From: Amycolatopsis alba DSM 44262
GTDB taxonomy: Bacteria > Actinomycetota > Actinomycetes > Mycobacteriales > Pseudonocardiaceae
Assembly: GCF_000384215.1 (NCBI RefSeq)
Contig: NZ_KB913032.1
Location: forward strand, 6,967,605-7,031,604
Reading direction: 5' to 3'
Length of the DNA: 64,000 bases
The translations under genes and the position numbers were made by a program. The notes beneath the pieces were generated by a model that saw only the letters and a program-made list of their open reading frames with translations, made no database searches and was not told where the DNA came from. Each line of letters starts with the position of its first letter. The first letter of the stretch is position 1. This document shows positions 45,352 through 54,597 of this stretch, piece after piece.

Positions 45352-46616
45352 GTCCGGTCCTCCGCGAGGCCGAACGACTCGTGCAGGGCACGGACGGTCG
45401 TGTCGACGGCGTCGGCGGGGATCACGGCGGTGAGCCGGGACTGCGAGGTCGTCATCGCCGGCACCGTGACCCGGTGGTCGGCGAGCACCCGCAACAATTC
45501 GGGCAGGAAGCCCGGTGGATCGAGCAGCGCCGTGCCGACCACGGAAACCGAGCCGAGCTCCTCGAAAACCGTGGAACGGGCGTCCAGTTCCATCGCGAGT
45601 TCCGTGATCGGCGGACCGAGCGGGTCCGAACCCCGGACGGTGAACCGCAGTTCGCCGGGATCGGGCCAGCTCAGGTTCTCCGGTTTCACCCCGCACCTGG
45701 CGAGCAACGTGAGCACGCGGGCGTACTGGTCCGGATCGGAGGCCGAAACCTCGACCCTGACCAGCCGCACGTCGCGTTCGTGCGCGATGCCGATGACGCG
45801 GGGAGCCCCCTCCAGCGGGGATTCCTCCGCCGTGACGACGGTGGAAGGACCGGGATCGGAGGAATGGGTCACCCGTACGGCCACCCCGTGACGGCGCGCG
45901 AGTTCGACGGACCTGGGATGCAGGACACGGGCACCGAGCCCGGCGAGTTCCACCATCGCGTCATACGAGATGGTCTGGACCGGCCGGGTGTCCGGCACGA
46001 TCCGTGGGTCGGCCGTGCGGACACCATGGACGTCGGTGCAGATCTCGCATTCGGCACCGCCGAGCGCGGCCGCGAGCGCCACCGCGGTGGTGTCGGAACC
46101 GCCTCTGCCCAGCGTCAGCAGCTCACCGTTCGCGTCACGTCCCTGGAACCCGGCGACCACGACGACCCGTGCGTCACGCAGCCGCGCGATGATCTTGGCC
46201 GGGTCGACCCGCACGATCGTTCCCGCTCCTGGTTCGCCGCTCACCTCGATCCCTGCCTGGTCACCGGACAACGACACGGCTTGGACCCCGCGCTCGGTCA
46301 GTGCCATGGCCAGCACCGACGCGGAGACCTGTTCACCCGTCGCCATCAACTGGTCGAGCTCTCGTGGAGCCGGTGGCTCGGCGAACTCGCCTGCCAGAGC
46401 GATCAGCCGGTCGGTGGTGTCGCCCATGGCCGACACCACCAGGACCACCCGATCGCCCGCTTCGACGAGCGTGGCCACCTCCGCGGCCACAGCGCTCACC
46501 ATTTCCGGCGTGGCGAGCGATGATCCGCCATATTTTCGTATGACCAGTCCTTCGTTTCGCGCCTTCCGTAAAGGCGGGTCCAAGCTGACATCGAGATCTT
46601 GGGAAGATTTCACCAT
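45348..46616 (-). CDS. Aspartokinase dedicated to the poly-amino-acid operon
   Basis: 422 aa from ATG at 46616 (AAGGA just upstream; GTG at 46613 is an alternative). It has the kinase start VIRKYGGSSLATPE, the catalytic GRGGSDTTAVALAAALGG, and TDVHGVRTADPRIV, followed by two C-terminal ACT-like regulatory domains (VRVEVSASDPDQYARVL, VSVVGTALLDPPGF). The frame is open further upstream but that part is lower-GC and not protein-like. The stop overlaps the NRPS start (ATGA). It would feed aspartyl phosphate into diaminobutyrate synthesis; aspartate-semialdehyde dehydrogenase must come from elsewhere. Confidence 0.85.
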   Translation of the reverse strand: MVKSSQDLDVSLDPPLRKARNEGLVIRKYGGSSLATPEMVSAVAAEVATLVEAGDRVVLVVSAMGDTTDRLIALAGEFAEPPAPRELDQLMATGEQVSASVLAMALTERGVQAVSLSGDQAGIEVSGEPGAGTIVRVDPAKIIARLRDARVVVVAGFQGRDANGELLTLGRGGSDTTAVALAAALGGAECEICTDVHGVRTADPRIVPDTRPVQTISYDAMVELAGLGARVLHPRSVELARRHGVAVRVTHSSDPGPSTVVTAEESPLEGAPRVIGIAHERDVRLVRVEVSASDPDQYARVLTLLARCGVKPENLSWPDPGELRFTVRGSDPLGPPITELAMELDARSTVFEELGSVSVVGTALLDPPGFLPELLRVLADHRVTVPAMTTSQSRLTAVIPADAVDTTVRALHESFGLAEDRT

Positions 46617-47452
46617 TTTCCTTAATAGATCGCCGTTATGGCCGGATTTACATTCGAACAGAGCTGTACTCGAATCAGCCCGCCACGAATAGGCGTCCTG
46701 GCGGCGGGTTCTACTGCAACAACCGCCGAAGCGGTTGTCGAACAACTCATCCTGGCATCCGGTACTCGGCCTCGTAGAGCCAGGACGACAGCATTGGAAA
46801 GTAGTGCGAGAAACTTTGAACGGGTACCTCCATACGTACGAAAGGTTCGATCCGGCTTCGCAAGCCATAAGTCGGTGACAATACGCAAGGGCATACGTAC
46901 GAACAGCCCACTTCGATGGAATTAGGTCATATGAATGACACTTTCCGATCGACTCCGAAATTCGACAGAATGAGCGAGCAGGAGGGCGAAACTGATCCCT
47001 ACTCCCATCGACAGGTACGAGATCCCACAAGTGAGCGGCAATTGAGAGGAAGTTGTCAACGCGTCCAAGACGCACCAGGCGGTCGAAACCCGGCATTTTC
47101 CCGTTGTTCAGAGGCACGCCACTGACACGTCGATCCGACCCGAAAACAGGACCCTCGACGCGTCCGTGTGGCCGAATCCCATAATGCGGATAGAGTTGCG
47201 CACCGCCACTGCATAGCCACTGCATACATCGCTTGCCGACGTCAACCGACTCGTCTGGACGACCTGGATGCCATTTTGTTCCAGTTCGACCGGTCAGTGG
47301 CTCGCAAACCACGCCGGAACCCGGTCTGACGATCACAAAAGCCCTCAATGGGACTTATCGAGGTATACGGCACAAGTACCACGCCGGGATGTCCCGGTCG
47401 AGGGCACCCGGCGCACGTTCCCAATCAGGGGAAACCGAGAAACGCATTCTCG
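46617..47452. promoter_or_regulatory. 836-bp gene-free upstream region of the poly-amino-acid operon
   Basis: Lower GC than its surroundings and no convincing coding frame on either strand. It contains two direct copies of CATACGTACGAA (46831-46842 and 46892-46903), 61 bp apart and each centred on the palindrome TACGTA, which look like regulator sites. The promoter of the operon should lie in the proximal half. The segment also lies beyond the 3' end of the lanthipeptide operon (stop at 47453), but no clear terminator hairpin is seen there. Confidence 0.5.
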
Positions 47453-48037
47453 CTATGGCAATGGATTTCCGGTGCCGCCGTCACACGGAGCACCTTTCTC
47501 GACCGTCTGCGGACCGGCGCGATAAAAGTCGAGGAATCGTACTATCCGCGGATCCGCCGGATCGTCCAATGCGAGCCGTCTTCCCCACGCGGTCGCCACC
47601 ACGGTGGCGGGCAGGCCGGGGTACGGACTGAGCAAAGTGTGGTGTTTTCCTTTGACCAGCCTGCGCAACAGGTCCACCTGACCGGCAGGCAGGTCGGGGC
47701 GGTAGGTGAGCCAGACCGCGCCGTGTTCCAGCGAATGCACCACGTTCTCGTTACGCAATGGCTCGGCATACACGCCGCAGTTCTGCAGCACTGGGTCGTG
47801 CGGACCACCCGCGGGCGGAATCCGGTCGTACGCGACGGGTTCCGTGGTGTGCCCACGCTCACGGATGGCGAATCGTTCCACACCGGCGATCCCCGGCTCA
47901 CTCTGCTCGGTGAGCCGGGTGAACCCGACCAGGTCCGCCGCCACGATCGCGAGGGTGCCCAGGAAAAGGAACATCCAAACCACTCCGCGCTGCCTCGGCG
48001 CCTTGTCCAGTGCGAAACCGTCGGCCGCTCGGTGCAT
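47453..48037 (-). CDS. DUF3105 membrane-anchored protein
   Basis: 194 aa with one N-terminal membrane helix (VVWMFLFLGTLAIVAADLVGF) and an extracytoplasmic DUF3105 domain: DRIPPAGGPHDPVLQNCGVY, then ENVVHSLEHGAVWLTYRPDL with conserved His residues. DUF3105 proteins are of unclear role; His/Cys content suggests metal binding. Its ATG overlaps the stop of the ABC transporter gene (TGATG), making it the last gene of the lanthipeptide operon. It could serve immunity or maturation outside the cell, but this is inference. Confidence 0.8.
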   Translation of the reverse strand: MHRAADGFALDKAPRQRGVVWMFLFLGTLAIVAADLVGFTRLTEQSEPGIAGVERFAIRERGHTTEPVAYDRIPPAGGPHDPVLQNCGVYAEPLRNENVVHSLEHGAVWLTYRPDLPAGQVDLLRRLVKGKHHTLLSPYPGLPATVVATAWGRRLALDDPADPRIVRFLDFYRAGPQTVEKGAPCDGGTGNPLP

Positions 48038-49719
48038 CAGGCTGTCCGTCCCTTGTCGAATGGCTCCGCTTCCCAGCTCATCGCCAGCTCGCGATACCGG
48101 CTGTTGCCCGCGAGCAGGCTCGAATGCGTGCCGTCCACCACCTGACCCGCGTCGACCAGCAGGACCCGGCCGGCCCGCCAGGCGCTGCTGATCCGATGGG
48201 CGATCACGACGAGTGTGCCGCCACGGCGGGCGAAAGCGAGTTCCGCGCGTTGTTCGGCGGCCGGATCCAGATGACAGGTCGCCTCGTCGAGGATCACCAC
48301 CGGCGCGGGGGAAAGATGGGTGCGGGCGAGCGTGATGAGCTGCCGCTCGCCCGCGGAAAGCCCCGCACCGTTTGGAGGTAGCTCCCGGTCGAGTTCAAGC
48401 TCGTCCAGACCGAAGAGCCGCGCGGTGCGGAGCAGGTCGCTGTCGGGTGTGTCCGGCGCCAGGTAGGCGAGGTTCTCGCGGACGGTTCCGGCGAAGACGT
48501 AGGCCTCCTGCGGGACGAGGGCGACCGAACGGCCGCCGCGGATCGACCCGGCGGTCGGTGCCCTCAGCCCGCAGAGGAGGGAGGCCAAGGTGGACTTGCC
48601 CGCCCCGCTGGGGCCGACGACGGCGATGTGCTGCCCGTACGGGATGTCCAGGCTGACGTCGTCCAGTACCGGGTCGGCCGTCGCCGAATAGGTGTACGAG
48701 ACACGGCGCAGGCTGATGTTCCGGCTGCCGCCCGCCTGCCTCGGGGACTCGCGGTTCCCTGGCCCGACGGCGACCTCGCTGAGCCTGGTCATCGTCCCGA
48801 TCAGGTCCACCAGCCAGCCCGCGCCACCGTGGACGAGGAACTTCACCGCCGGAGCGAGCCCGAACGTCACGTAGTACACGGCGGCGACGAGGTCGCCCGA
48901 CGACAGGCTGCCCTGCGAGATCAGGACCGGCGCCAGGACCAGAAGGGCCAGCAGCCCGAGGTCGACGCCGAGGCTCACGGTGAGGGAACGCAACACCCCG
49001 ACCCTCGCGTACCTGACGGCCGCGTGCCGTGCTGCCTCGACACCTTCGCGTATCTGCCTGGTCGCGGTCGGTTCGGCCGCGAAGGCGACGATGTCCCTGC
49101 GCGCGGTGAACACCCTGGTGGCGTCGTCGGCGAGGCGTTCCTCGATCAGAATCGCCTTCCGCTGCCATTTCCAGGCGTACTTCACCAGCCGTCGGTAGAC
49201 GGCGACGGCCGCGAGCAGGCCCGGAAGCAGCATCAAGGCCGCGACCGGGACGACGGCGGCGAGACCGGCGAGCGCACCGATCGCGACGGAGACCGTGGTG
49301 TGCACGTTGCGCAGCACCGTCGCGACGAGCCTCCGGACGGACTCGGTCTCGCCGGTGGCCTGCCGCACGGCGGCACCGGGTTGGGCACTCTCACCCGCCA
49401 AGGCGCGGTCCAGCCCGGCTGCCGTGATCGTGGTGACCAGCCGGTCCCGGAGCGGCTCGACGATCCGGGCAAGCGGGCCGAACAACGCCCTGGTCAGCAC
49501 CGCGCCCGCCAGCTGGATCTGCACGAGCAACGCCAGCCACCACAGTCCGGTCTCGGCCCGTCGCACGAAGAACCCGTCGTCCAGGGCCCGCGCGATCAGC
49601 ACGCCGGAAAGCGCCGTCGGCGCGGACAGCAGCAAGGCCAATCCCGCGACCGCGCACAGGGACCGCTGGTACGGCGCCAGTTCGGCGCGCAGCAGCCGCA
49701 CACCGTCGCGCGCCCTCAC
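48037..49719 (-). CDS. ABC exporter half-transporter, consensus site subunit
   Basis: 560 aa: a six-helix membrane domain (about 1-310) followed by an ATPase domain with Walker A GPSGAGKST, signature LSAGERQ and Walker B VVILDEATCHLD including the catalytic Glu. GTG start at 49719 overlaps the stop of the other half-transporter gene (GTGA), so the two form a heterodimeric exporter. No C39 peptidase domain is present, so leader removal must be done by another protease. The likely cargo is the lanthipeptide encoded by the operon. Confidence 0.9.
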   Translation of the reverse strand: MRARDGVRLLRAELAPYQRSLCAVAGLALLLSAPTALSGVLIARALDDGFFVRRAETGLWWLALLVQIQLAGAVLTRALFGPLARIVEPLRDRLVTTITAAGLDRALAGESAQPGAAVRQATGETESVRRLVATVLRNVHTTVSVAIGALAGLAAVVPVAALMLLPGLLAAVAVYRRLVKYAWKWQRKAILIEERLADDATRVFTARRDIVAFAAEPTATRQIREGVEAARHAAVRYARVGVLRSLTVSLGVDLGLLALLVLAPVLISQGSLSSGDLVAAVYYVTFGLAPAVKFLVHGGAGWLVDLIGTMTRLSEVAVGPGNRESPRQAGGSRNISLRRVSYTYSATADPVLDDVSLDIPYGQHIAVVGPSGAGKSTLASLLCGLRAPTAGSIRGGRSVALVPQEAYVFAGTVRENLAYLAPDTPDSDLLRTARLFGLDELELDRELPPNGAGLSAGERQLITLARTHLSPAPVVILDEATCHLDPAAEQRAELAFARRGGTLVVIAHRISSAWRAGRVLLVDAGQVVDGTHSSLLAGNSRYRELAMSWEAEPFDKGRTA

Positions 49720-51389
49720 GGCTCCCCCACGGCGAACAGCTCGCGGTAACCGCTGTCACGCCACAGTTCGTGATGCGGCGCGAGGGCTCGCAACCCACCG
49801 TCGCCGAGCCAAGCGACGAGATCCGCGCCTGCCGCGGTTACCACGCGGTGCGCGACGACGAGCGCCGTCCGTGACCGCCACGCCGACCGGATCGCGCGGT
49901 TGATCTCCGCCGCGGTCGCCGTGTCCACATTGGACATCGCGTCGTCGAGCACCAGCACGCGGGCGGGACGGGCGAGCGCCCTCGCCAGGCCGAGGCGCTG
50001 GACCTCGCCACCGGACAACGGAAGGTGATCGGCCAAAGTGCCGTAGCCGTCCGGAAGCCGCCGGACGAAGAGGTCGGCCCGTGCCTGTCTGGCCGCACGG
50101 GCCACGGCGGATCCGGGCAGCGGCGCCGTCGCGGCGATCGCGTCGCCGATCGTGGCCCCGAAGAGCAAGGGTTCTTCGAAGGCGTAGGCGATCTCGCTCC
50201 GGAGCGACGAAAGCTCCAGGTCACGGACGTCGACGCCGTCCAGCACCACTCGCCCCGACGTGACGTCGGACAGCCTGCCGACCGCTCCCATCAGCGACGA
50301 CTTACCCGAACCGGACCGGCCGACGAGGGCGACGTGCGTGCCGGGCGGAACCGTGAAGGTCACCCGGCTCAAGGGCCCGACGGCGACATCTTCGAAGCGG
50401 AGCTCACCGTCGCCGGGAGGCAGGGCTCTCGGCCTGGCCGGTACCGGCACGGACGGTGCGTCGTGAACCTCCAGCAGACGCCGGGAGTTGGCCGCGCTGT
50501 AGACCATGCCGACCAGCGAGTCCACCTGTTCCAGCAGGCCCAGTGCCAGTTGACTGTAGAAGAGCGCGGCGAGAACCTCGCCGCCATCGAGCCGTCCGGA
50601 CATCACGCCGAAACCCGCGACGGACAGCAGCGCCACCTCCTGGACCGGCGCGAGCAGGCCCATCCGCCAGCCGATCTCCCGCTGTGAACGCCAGGCAGCG
50701 AGGCCCGCGCTCCGCAGTTCCGTCAGTGGACCGAGGATCCGGCGCAACTCACGATCGCGAGTGCGGCCCGCGCGGATGGTCCGTACCCCCGAATGCGCGT
50801 CGACCAGCAGCGCGGCCAGCCTGCCGCGCGCGGTCCGGTACCGGGTCTCGGCGTCACCGACCCGTCGGAGGAACACCCGCACCGCGAACCAGCTGATGAC
50901 GAGTTCCGCCCCGACGAGCCCGGTGAGCCATGGGTCGAGGAACCACAGCGCGACCAGCGCGACCACCGATCCGGCCGCCGTGATCAGCACCCCGATCGCC
51001 CCGAAGCCCAGCTGTGCGGGAGCGCCGGCGTCGCCGGAAAACCGGGTCAGCAGGTCACCGGAAGAGAACTCCCGCTGCCGGACCGGCAGTCTCAACGTCT
51101 TCTCCAGCAGATCCCGTCGATGACACGCGGTGGTCGCCGCCATCCCCCGCACCGTCACCTGACCCGCGACGACGGACGCCACGAGACCGATGCCGAGCAG
51201 GACCGCCAAGGTGATCAGCGGTCCGGTCGCCACCCCCCGGCCGGACATACTCGCGACGGCGTCCGCCAGCGACGACGGCACCAGGAGTTCGCAGGCCAGC
51301 GCCACGGCAGCACCGGCGACCGCGAGCACCGTGAGGGCCGGGCGGCGCCTGAGCAGGTCGCGCGATACGACTTGCCGTACGGAGGTCAT
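49716..51389 (-). CDS. ABC exporter half-transporter, degenerate site subunit
   Basis: 557 aa with an N-terminal membrane domain and a C-terminal ATPase: Walker A GRSGSGKSS, signature LSGGEVQ and Walker B VLVLDDAMSNVD. Asp replaces the catalytic Glu, as in the degenerate site of heterodimeric ABC exporters; the partner gene at 48037 keeps the Glu. It follows the precursor gene after a hairpin at 51418-51451. Probable lanthipeptide exporter subunit. Confidence 0.9.
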   Translation of the reverse strand: MTSVRQVVSRDLLRRRPALTVLAVAGAAVALACELLVPSSLADAVASMSGRGVATGPLITLAVLLGIGLVASVVAGQVTVRGMAATTACHRRDLLEKTLRLPVRQREFSSGDLLTRFSGDAGAPAQLGFGAIGVLITAAGSVVALVALWFLDPWLTGLVGAELVISWFAVRVFLRRVGDAETRYRTARGRLAALLVDAHSGVRTIRAGRTRDRELRRILGPLTELRSAGLAAWRSQREIGWRMGLLAPVQEVALLSVAGFGVMSGRLDGGEVLAALFYSQLALGLLEQVDSLVGMVYSAANSRRLLEVHDAPSVPVPARPRALPPGDGELRFEDVAVGPLSRVTFTVPPGTHVALVGRSGSGKSSLMGAVGRLSDVTSGRVVLDGVDVRDLELSSLRSEIAYAFEEPLLFGATIGDAIAATAPLPGSAVARAARQARADLFVRRLPDGYGTLADHLPLSGGEVQRLGLARALARPARVLVLDDAMSNVDTATAAEINRAIRSAWRSRTALVVAHRVVTAAGADLVAWLGDGGLRALAPHHELWRDSGYRELFAVGEP

Positions 51390-51417
51390 GGCCGGGGTCT
51401 CCTCGTGATGGGAAACC

Positions 51418-51451
51418 CGCCGGAGGCGGAGTCGGTGTCACGCCTCCGGCG
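51418..51451 (-). terminator. Attenuating hairpin between precursor and exporter genes
   Basis: A perfect 11-bp GC stem (51418-51428 with 51441-51451) around a 12-base loop, 20 bases after the precursor stop. It has no U-run, so partial termination or mRNA stabilisation is likely; this would give more precursor than exporter transcript. Confidence 0.65.
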
Positions 51452-51470
51452 AGTTCGTCTACCGGTTCGA

Positions 51471-51632
51471 TCAGTCGTCGTTGCCGGGCACACCCGGCTG
51501 CTTGATGCAGGTCGCACCACAGGACTTGCTGCCGCACGTGAAGCTGCAGCAGCCTGCGGAGAAGTCCATGTAGGACGAACCTGTTCCCGGCTCGGGCAGA
51601 GCCTGCAGCGCCTCGACGTTGGGAATGGCCAT
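51471..51632 (-). CDS. Lanthipeptide precursor peptide
   Basis: 53 aa from ATG at 51632 with an almost perfect ribosome site (AAAGGAGGTGA at optimal spacing), the strongest in the region. The leader reads MAIPNVEALQALPEP, with the LxxLPE motif of class III/IV leaders. The core is GTGSSYMDFSAGCCSFTC followed by GSKSCGATC and a tail rich in Pro, Gly and Asp. There are five Cys (28, 29, 33, 38, 42) and several Ser/Thr, giving multiple possible lanthionine rings, or mixed disulphides. It lies 5 bases after the LanL stop. The natural cleavage site is not evident. Confidence 0.85.
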   Translation of the reverse strand: MAIPNVEALQALPEPGTGSSYMDFSAGCCSFTCGSKSCGATCIKQPGVPGNDD

Positions 51633-51637
51633 ATCGG

Positions 51638-54388
51638 TCACCTCCTTTCGGAACGAGTTCCGGAGCGCTCCGGCGAGACGCCGTCGCGCCAGGTCGATGG
51701 GTCGGGGTGGAAGAGCCGGCGTCCGCCGAACTTCAGGCGGGCGAGGAAGGCGAGCTGGCCGGAGATCCCCGCGCCGAAGCCACTGGTGATGTCCTTGCCG
51801 CCCTCGTCCGGCAGCACGGCCCGGCCGTTCCGGTAGATCCGCCGCGCCCACATGAGCTGCGCGATCGACTCCGCCCAGACCCGGTAGGTCTGGTCACCGG
51901 TCGCGCCCGCCAGGTCGAGCAGGAAGTCGCCGTTGCCGGGAAGGCCGTGGCAATAGGCGGTCCCGGCCCAATGCCGGGTCGCCATCACCGCACGGGCCGC
52001 GCCGGTCGCGGCCTCGAGGTACCGCTCGTCGCCGGTTTCGGCGTAGAGGCGGCACAGAAAGGTGCCGATTCCCGCCGAACCGTTGCACCACCACACCGGT
52101 GCCCGCGACGCCCCTGGGCAGTCCGGCCAGTGAGTGGCCCCGGTGTCGATGCTCGACGCGGTCAGCAGGGTGTCGCCGCAGCGCCGCGCGGCGTCGGCGA
52201 AGTCCTCGCGTCCGGCGGCTCCCGCCGCGGCGAGCAGGAACGCGCCGATCCCGGCCACACCATGGGCGAAGCCGTACGAACGGTAGCCTGCGAGATCGGA
52301 ATCGAACGACATCGGGATCGTCCACATGAGACCGTCAGGCCCCGGATTCGCGGCGGCCAGTATGGATTCGGCGCAGCGAACCGCGCGGCGCGCCAGTTCC
52401 GCATCGCCGGTTTCACCGGCCAGGTAGAGAAAGCAGGTGCCCAGCCCCGAGAGGCCGTGGGTGATGTCGGGATTGGGCCAGGCCATGATGAGGCTCTTGA
52501 CCAGCCGCAAGGCTCGGTCGATGAGCTCCGGGCGGCCCAGCACCCGGCCTGCGTCGTAAAGCGCCCAAGCCGTCCCGGAGAAGCCGAAATACAGGCCGGG
52601 AAGCCGATGGTGCCGGCCGTCCAGATGCCGGAGGATCCGGGGCAGCACGATGTCGTAGAGCCTGTCGACGTGCATGTCGTTCTCACTGAGCTTCGCCAGC
52701 ACCGCGAGGGTGCCTGCCAGGCCGTGCTGGACGGAGCAGGGTTCGTTCAGCTCCCCGAACCCGGTTTCGGGCCACGGTCTCGGCTCGGATTCGGCGGCGG
52801 CCGTCTCGGTCAGATGTCCGAGTGCGCCCTCGACCAGTTCGTCCCACTGCTCCGGCGACCAGAGCAGTTCCCTCGACCTGGTGAGCGACGGCGCCGGGGT
52901 TTCGGTCAGTTCGATGACCTCCGCCAGGCTCATCCGTTCGGTGGGTTCGGTGCGCATGAGCCCCTTGATCACCCGGCTCAGCGTGCGCGACAACGGTCTG
53001 GTCAGTGGCGGGGCGAGCCATTCGGCCACTCGTTCCTCCAACGGGCGCACCTCCGGGAGATCCTCGGCGAAGTCGGGGTTCACGTGGGCGATCTGATGTA
53101 GGAGCGTGGCTCCGAGGCTGAAGAGGTCCACGGCCGGATCCGGGTCCACGCAGGCGAACTGCTCCGGCGCGCTCAGGCCGGGGGTTCCGCTGCCCGCACC
53201 GAGCACGATCCATTCGGCCGGGCTCCCGGCGCGGACGGCAGCGAGTTCGAGGTCGATCAGCCGGACGGAACCGTCGGGCATCGTCAGCAGGTTGTTCGGC
53301 GTGAAGTCGCGGACGACCACGCCCCGCTGGTGCAGACCACGCAGCAACCGGGCGAGCTTCCCGGCAAGCGCGGCGCATTCGGCGGTGTCGAGCTGGCCGT
53401 CACCGCTGCGCAGGATCCCGTCGACCCGGTCGCGGAATCGTTCACCGTCCAGGTATTCCTCGATCAGGAAAACGTGTTCCTGCTGCTCCAAAAGATCGAC
53501 GTACTCCGGGACAAGACCGGTCCCGGCGAGGTGACGCAACACGAATCCTTCGTGCCGGAGGTAGTCACGCGCGTCGAGACCTTCACGATCCGTGCCGACG
53601 TGGGGCCGTGCCTCCTTGACGATCACCTCGCGTCCGGTCTCGCGGTCCAGCGCGCGGTAGACACCGCCCTTGTTGGCGTGGCGAACCACCCGCGTGACCT
53701 CGTACCGGTCTCTCAGCAACACCGACGTCACGGTCGCGGTGACCTCGCGTCCGAACGGGTCCAGGAGCCAGGAAGGGGGCTGGAAGTGACCTGGCCTCCG
53801 GTCCTCCACCGGCGCGCCGTTCTCGTCGAGTACACAATCGCGATACCCACCGTCATTGGTCAGCATCCGGTAGCCGTCGAACGCCCCGTACCGGTAATGA
53901 ACCAGGCTCCCCTTGCGGTAGCGGGCGTCGGAAAGGATTGCCGGACCGGACAAACCGATGGTCGCTTCGTGCAGCTTCTCGGCGAGTTCCAGCAAAGAAT
54001 CACGATCCGGCGGGTAGACGGTGATGAACTTACCGGAATTGCCACGCGGGCACTGGAAGTCGTTGAGTTTCAGCACGTCGACCGCGGTGGAGGCGAATTT
54101 GAACTGCGCCGAAGAGGCGAGCAGAATCGGCAAACAGGCCTGCAGGACCCACGGCGCGGAGAGCACCGTCGCCGAAACGTGCAGTTTCCAGCCCTGGATA
54201 CGGCGTTCCTCCAACGGCGGGCGCAGATAGGTCCAGATGTCGGCACGTTCGATCAGCCAGCCGGAAAGCACACAGTCCGCCAGAGATTCCGCAACCAGTT
54301 CGCCGGGTTCCGGGAAATCCGCTGACAGTGCCGCCGTCCTCGGCATGGTGTGGAGATCGTCTTCTTCACGAACAAGCGGGAGTGCCAT
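51638..54388 (-). CDS. Class IV-like lanthionine synthetase (LanL)
   Basis: 916 aa from ATG at 54388 (GAGGAC upstream). The N-terminal 220 residues form the lyase region (GWKLHVSATVLSAPWVL, FKFAS, SGKFITVYPP). Residues about 225-500 are a Ser/Thr kinase domain (VIVKEARPHV, GVVVRDFTPNNLL, LIDLELA). Residues about 550-880 are a LanC-like cyclase. The zinc ligands of class IV enzymes are present (Cys in WWCNGSAGIG, Cys-His in YCHGLPGNG), which separates it from class III LanKC, where they are missing. It phosphorylates, eliminates and cyclises Ser/Thr and Cys in the precursor encoded just downstream. Confidence 0.9.
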   Translation of the reverse strand: MALPLVREEDDLHTMPRTAALSADFPEPGELVAESLADCVLSGWLIERADIWTYLRPPLEERRIQGWKLHVSATVLSAPWVLQACLPILLASSAQFKFASTAVDVLKLNDFQCPRGNSGKFITVYPPDRDSLLELAEKLHEATIGLSGPAILSDARYRKGSLVHYRYGAFDGYRMLTNDGGYRDCVLDENGAPVEDRRPGHFQPPSWLLDPFGREVTATVTSVLLRDRYEVTRVVRHANKGGVYRALDRETGREVIVKEARPHVGTDREGLDARDYLRHEGFVLRHLAGTGLVPEYVDLLEQQEHVFLIEEYLDGERFRDRVDGILRSGDGQLDTAECAALAGKLARLLRGLHQRGVVVRDFTPNNLLTMPDGSVRLIDLELAAVRAGSPAEWIVLGAGSGTPGLSAPEQFACVDPDPAVDLFSLGATLLHQIAHVNPDFAEDLPEVRPLEERVAEWLAPPLTRPLSRTLSRVIKGLMRTEPTERMSLAEVIELTETPAPSLTRSRELLWSPEQWDELVEGALGHLTETAAAESEPRPWPETGFGELNEPCSVQHGLAGTLAVLAKLSENDMHVDRLYDIVLPRILRHLDGRHHRLPGLYFGFSGTAWALYDAGRVLGRPELIDRALRLVKSLIMAWPNPDITHGLSGLGTCFLYLAGETGDAELARRAVRCAESILAAANPGPDGLMWTIPMSFDSDLAGYRSYGFAHGVAGIGAFLLAAAGAAGREDFADAARRCGDTLLTASSIDTGATHWPDCPGASRAPVWWCNGSAGIGTFLCRLYAETGDERYLEAATGAARAVMATRHWAGTAYCHGLPGNGDFLLDLAGATGDQTYRVWAESIAQLMWARRIYRNGRAVLPDEGGKDITSGFGAGISGQLAFLARLKFGGRRLFHPDPSTWRDGVSPERSGTRSERR

Positions 54389-54597
54389 TGCGTGTCCTCG
54401 ACGTGGTCGGTTTGAGGACATGAACCTAGGCCGCGATTAATCCCCTCCGACAGAGCAGAAGCACTACTCAAGTTCCTATTCGGACGCGCACCCGGATTAC
54501 TCAATGCGAATGGAGTATCGCCGCTTGACGTATCCCGGCACCGCATCGAGGCTGGCACAAAAGGGTTTCCGCGGAGGACATCTGAGGGGGTGCCGCC

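Noticed and set aside
45352..45696. N-terminal extension of the Pls-type NRPS
   Set aside because: It overlaps the ACT domains of aspartokinase; the ATGA coupling at 45348-45351 fixes the start.
46617..47348. Upstream extension of the aspartokinase frame to 666 aa
   Set aside because: Composition is rich in Cys, Arg, Ser and His with no kinase homology; lower GC and promoter-like boxes indicate non-coding DNA.
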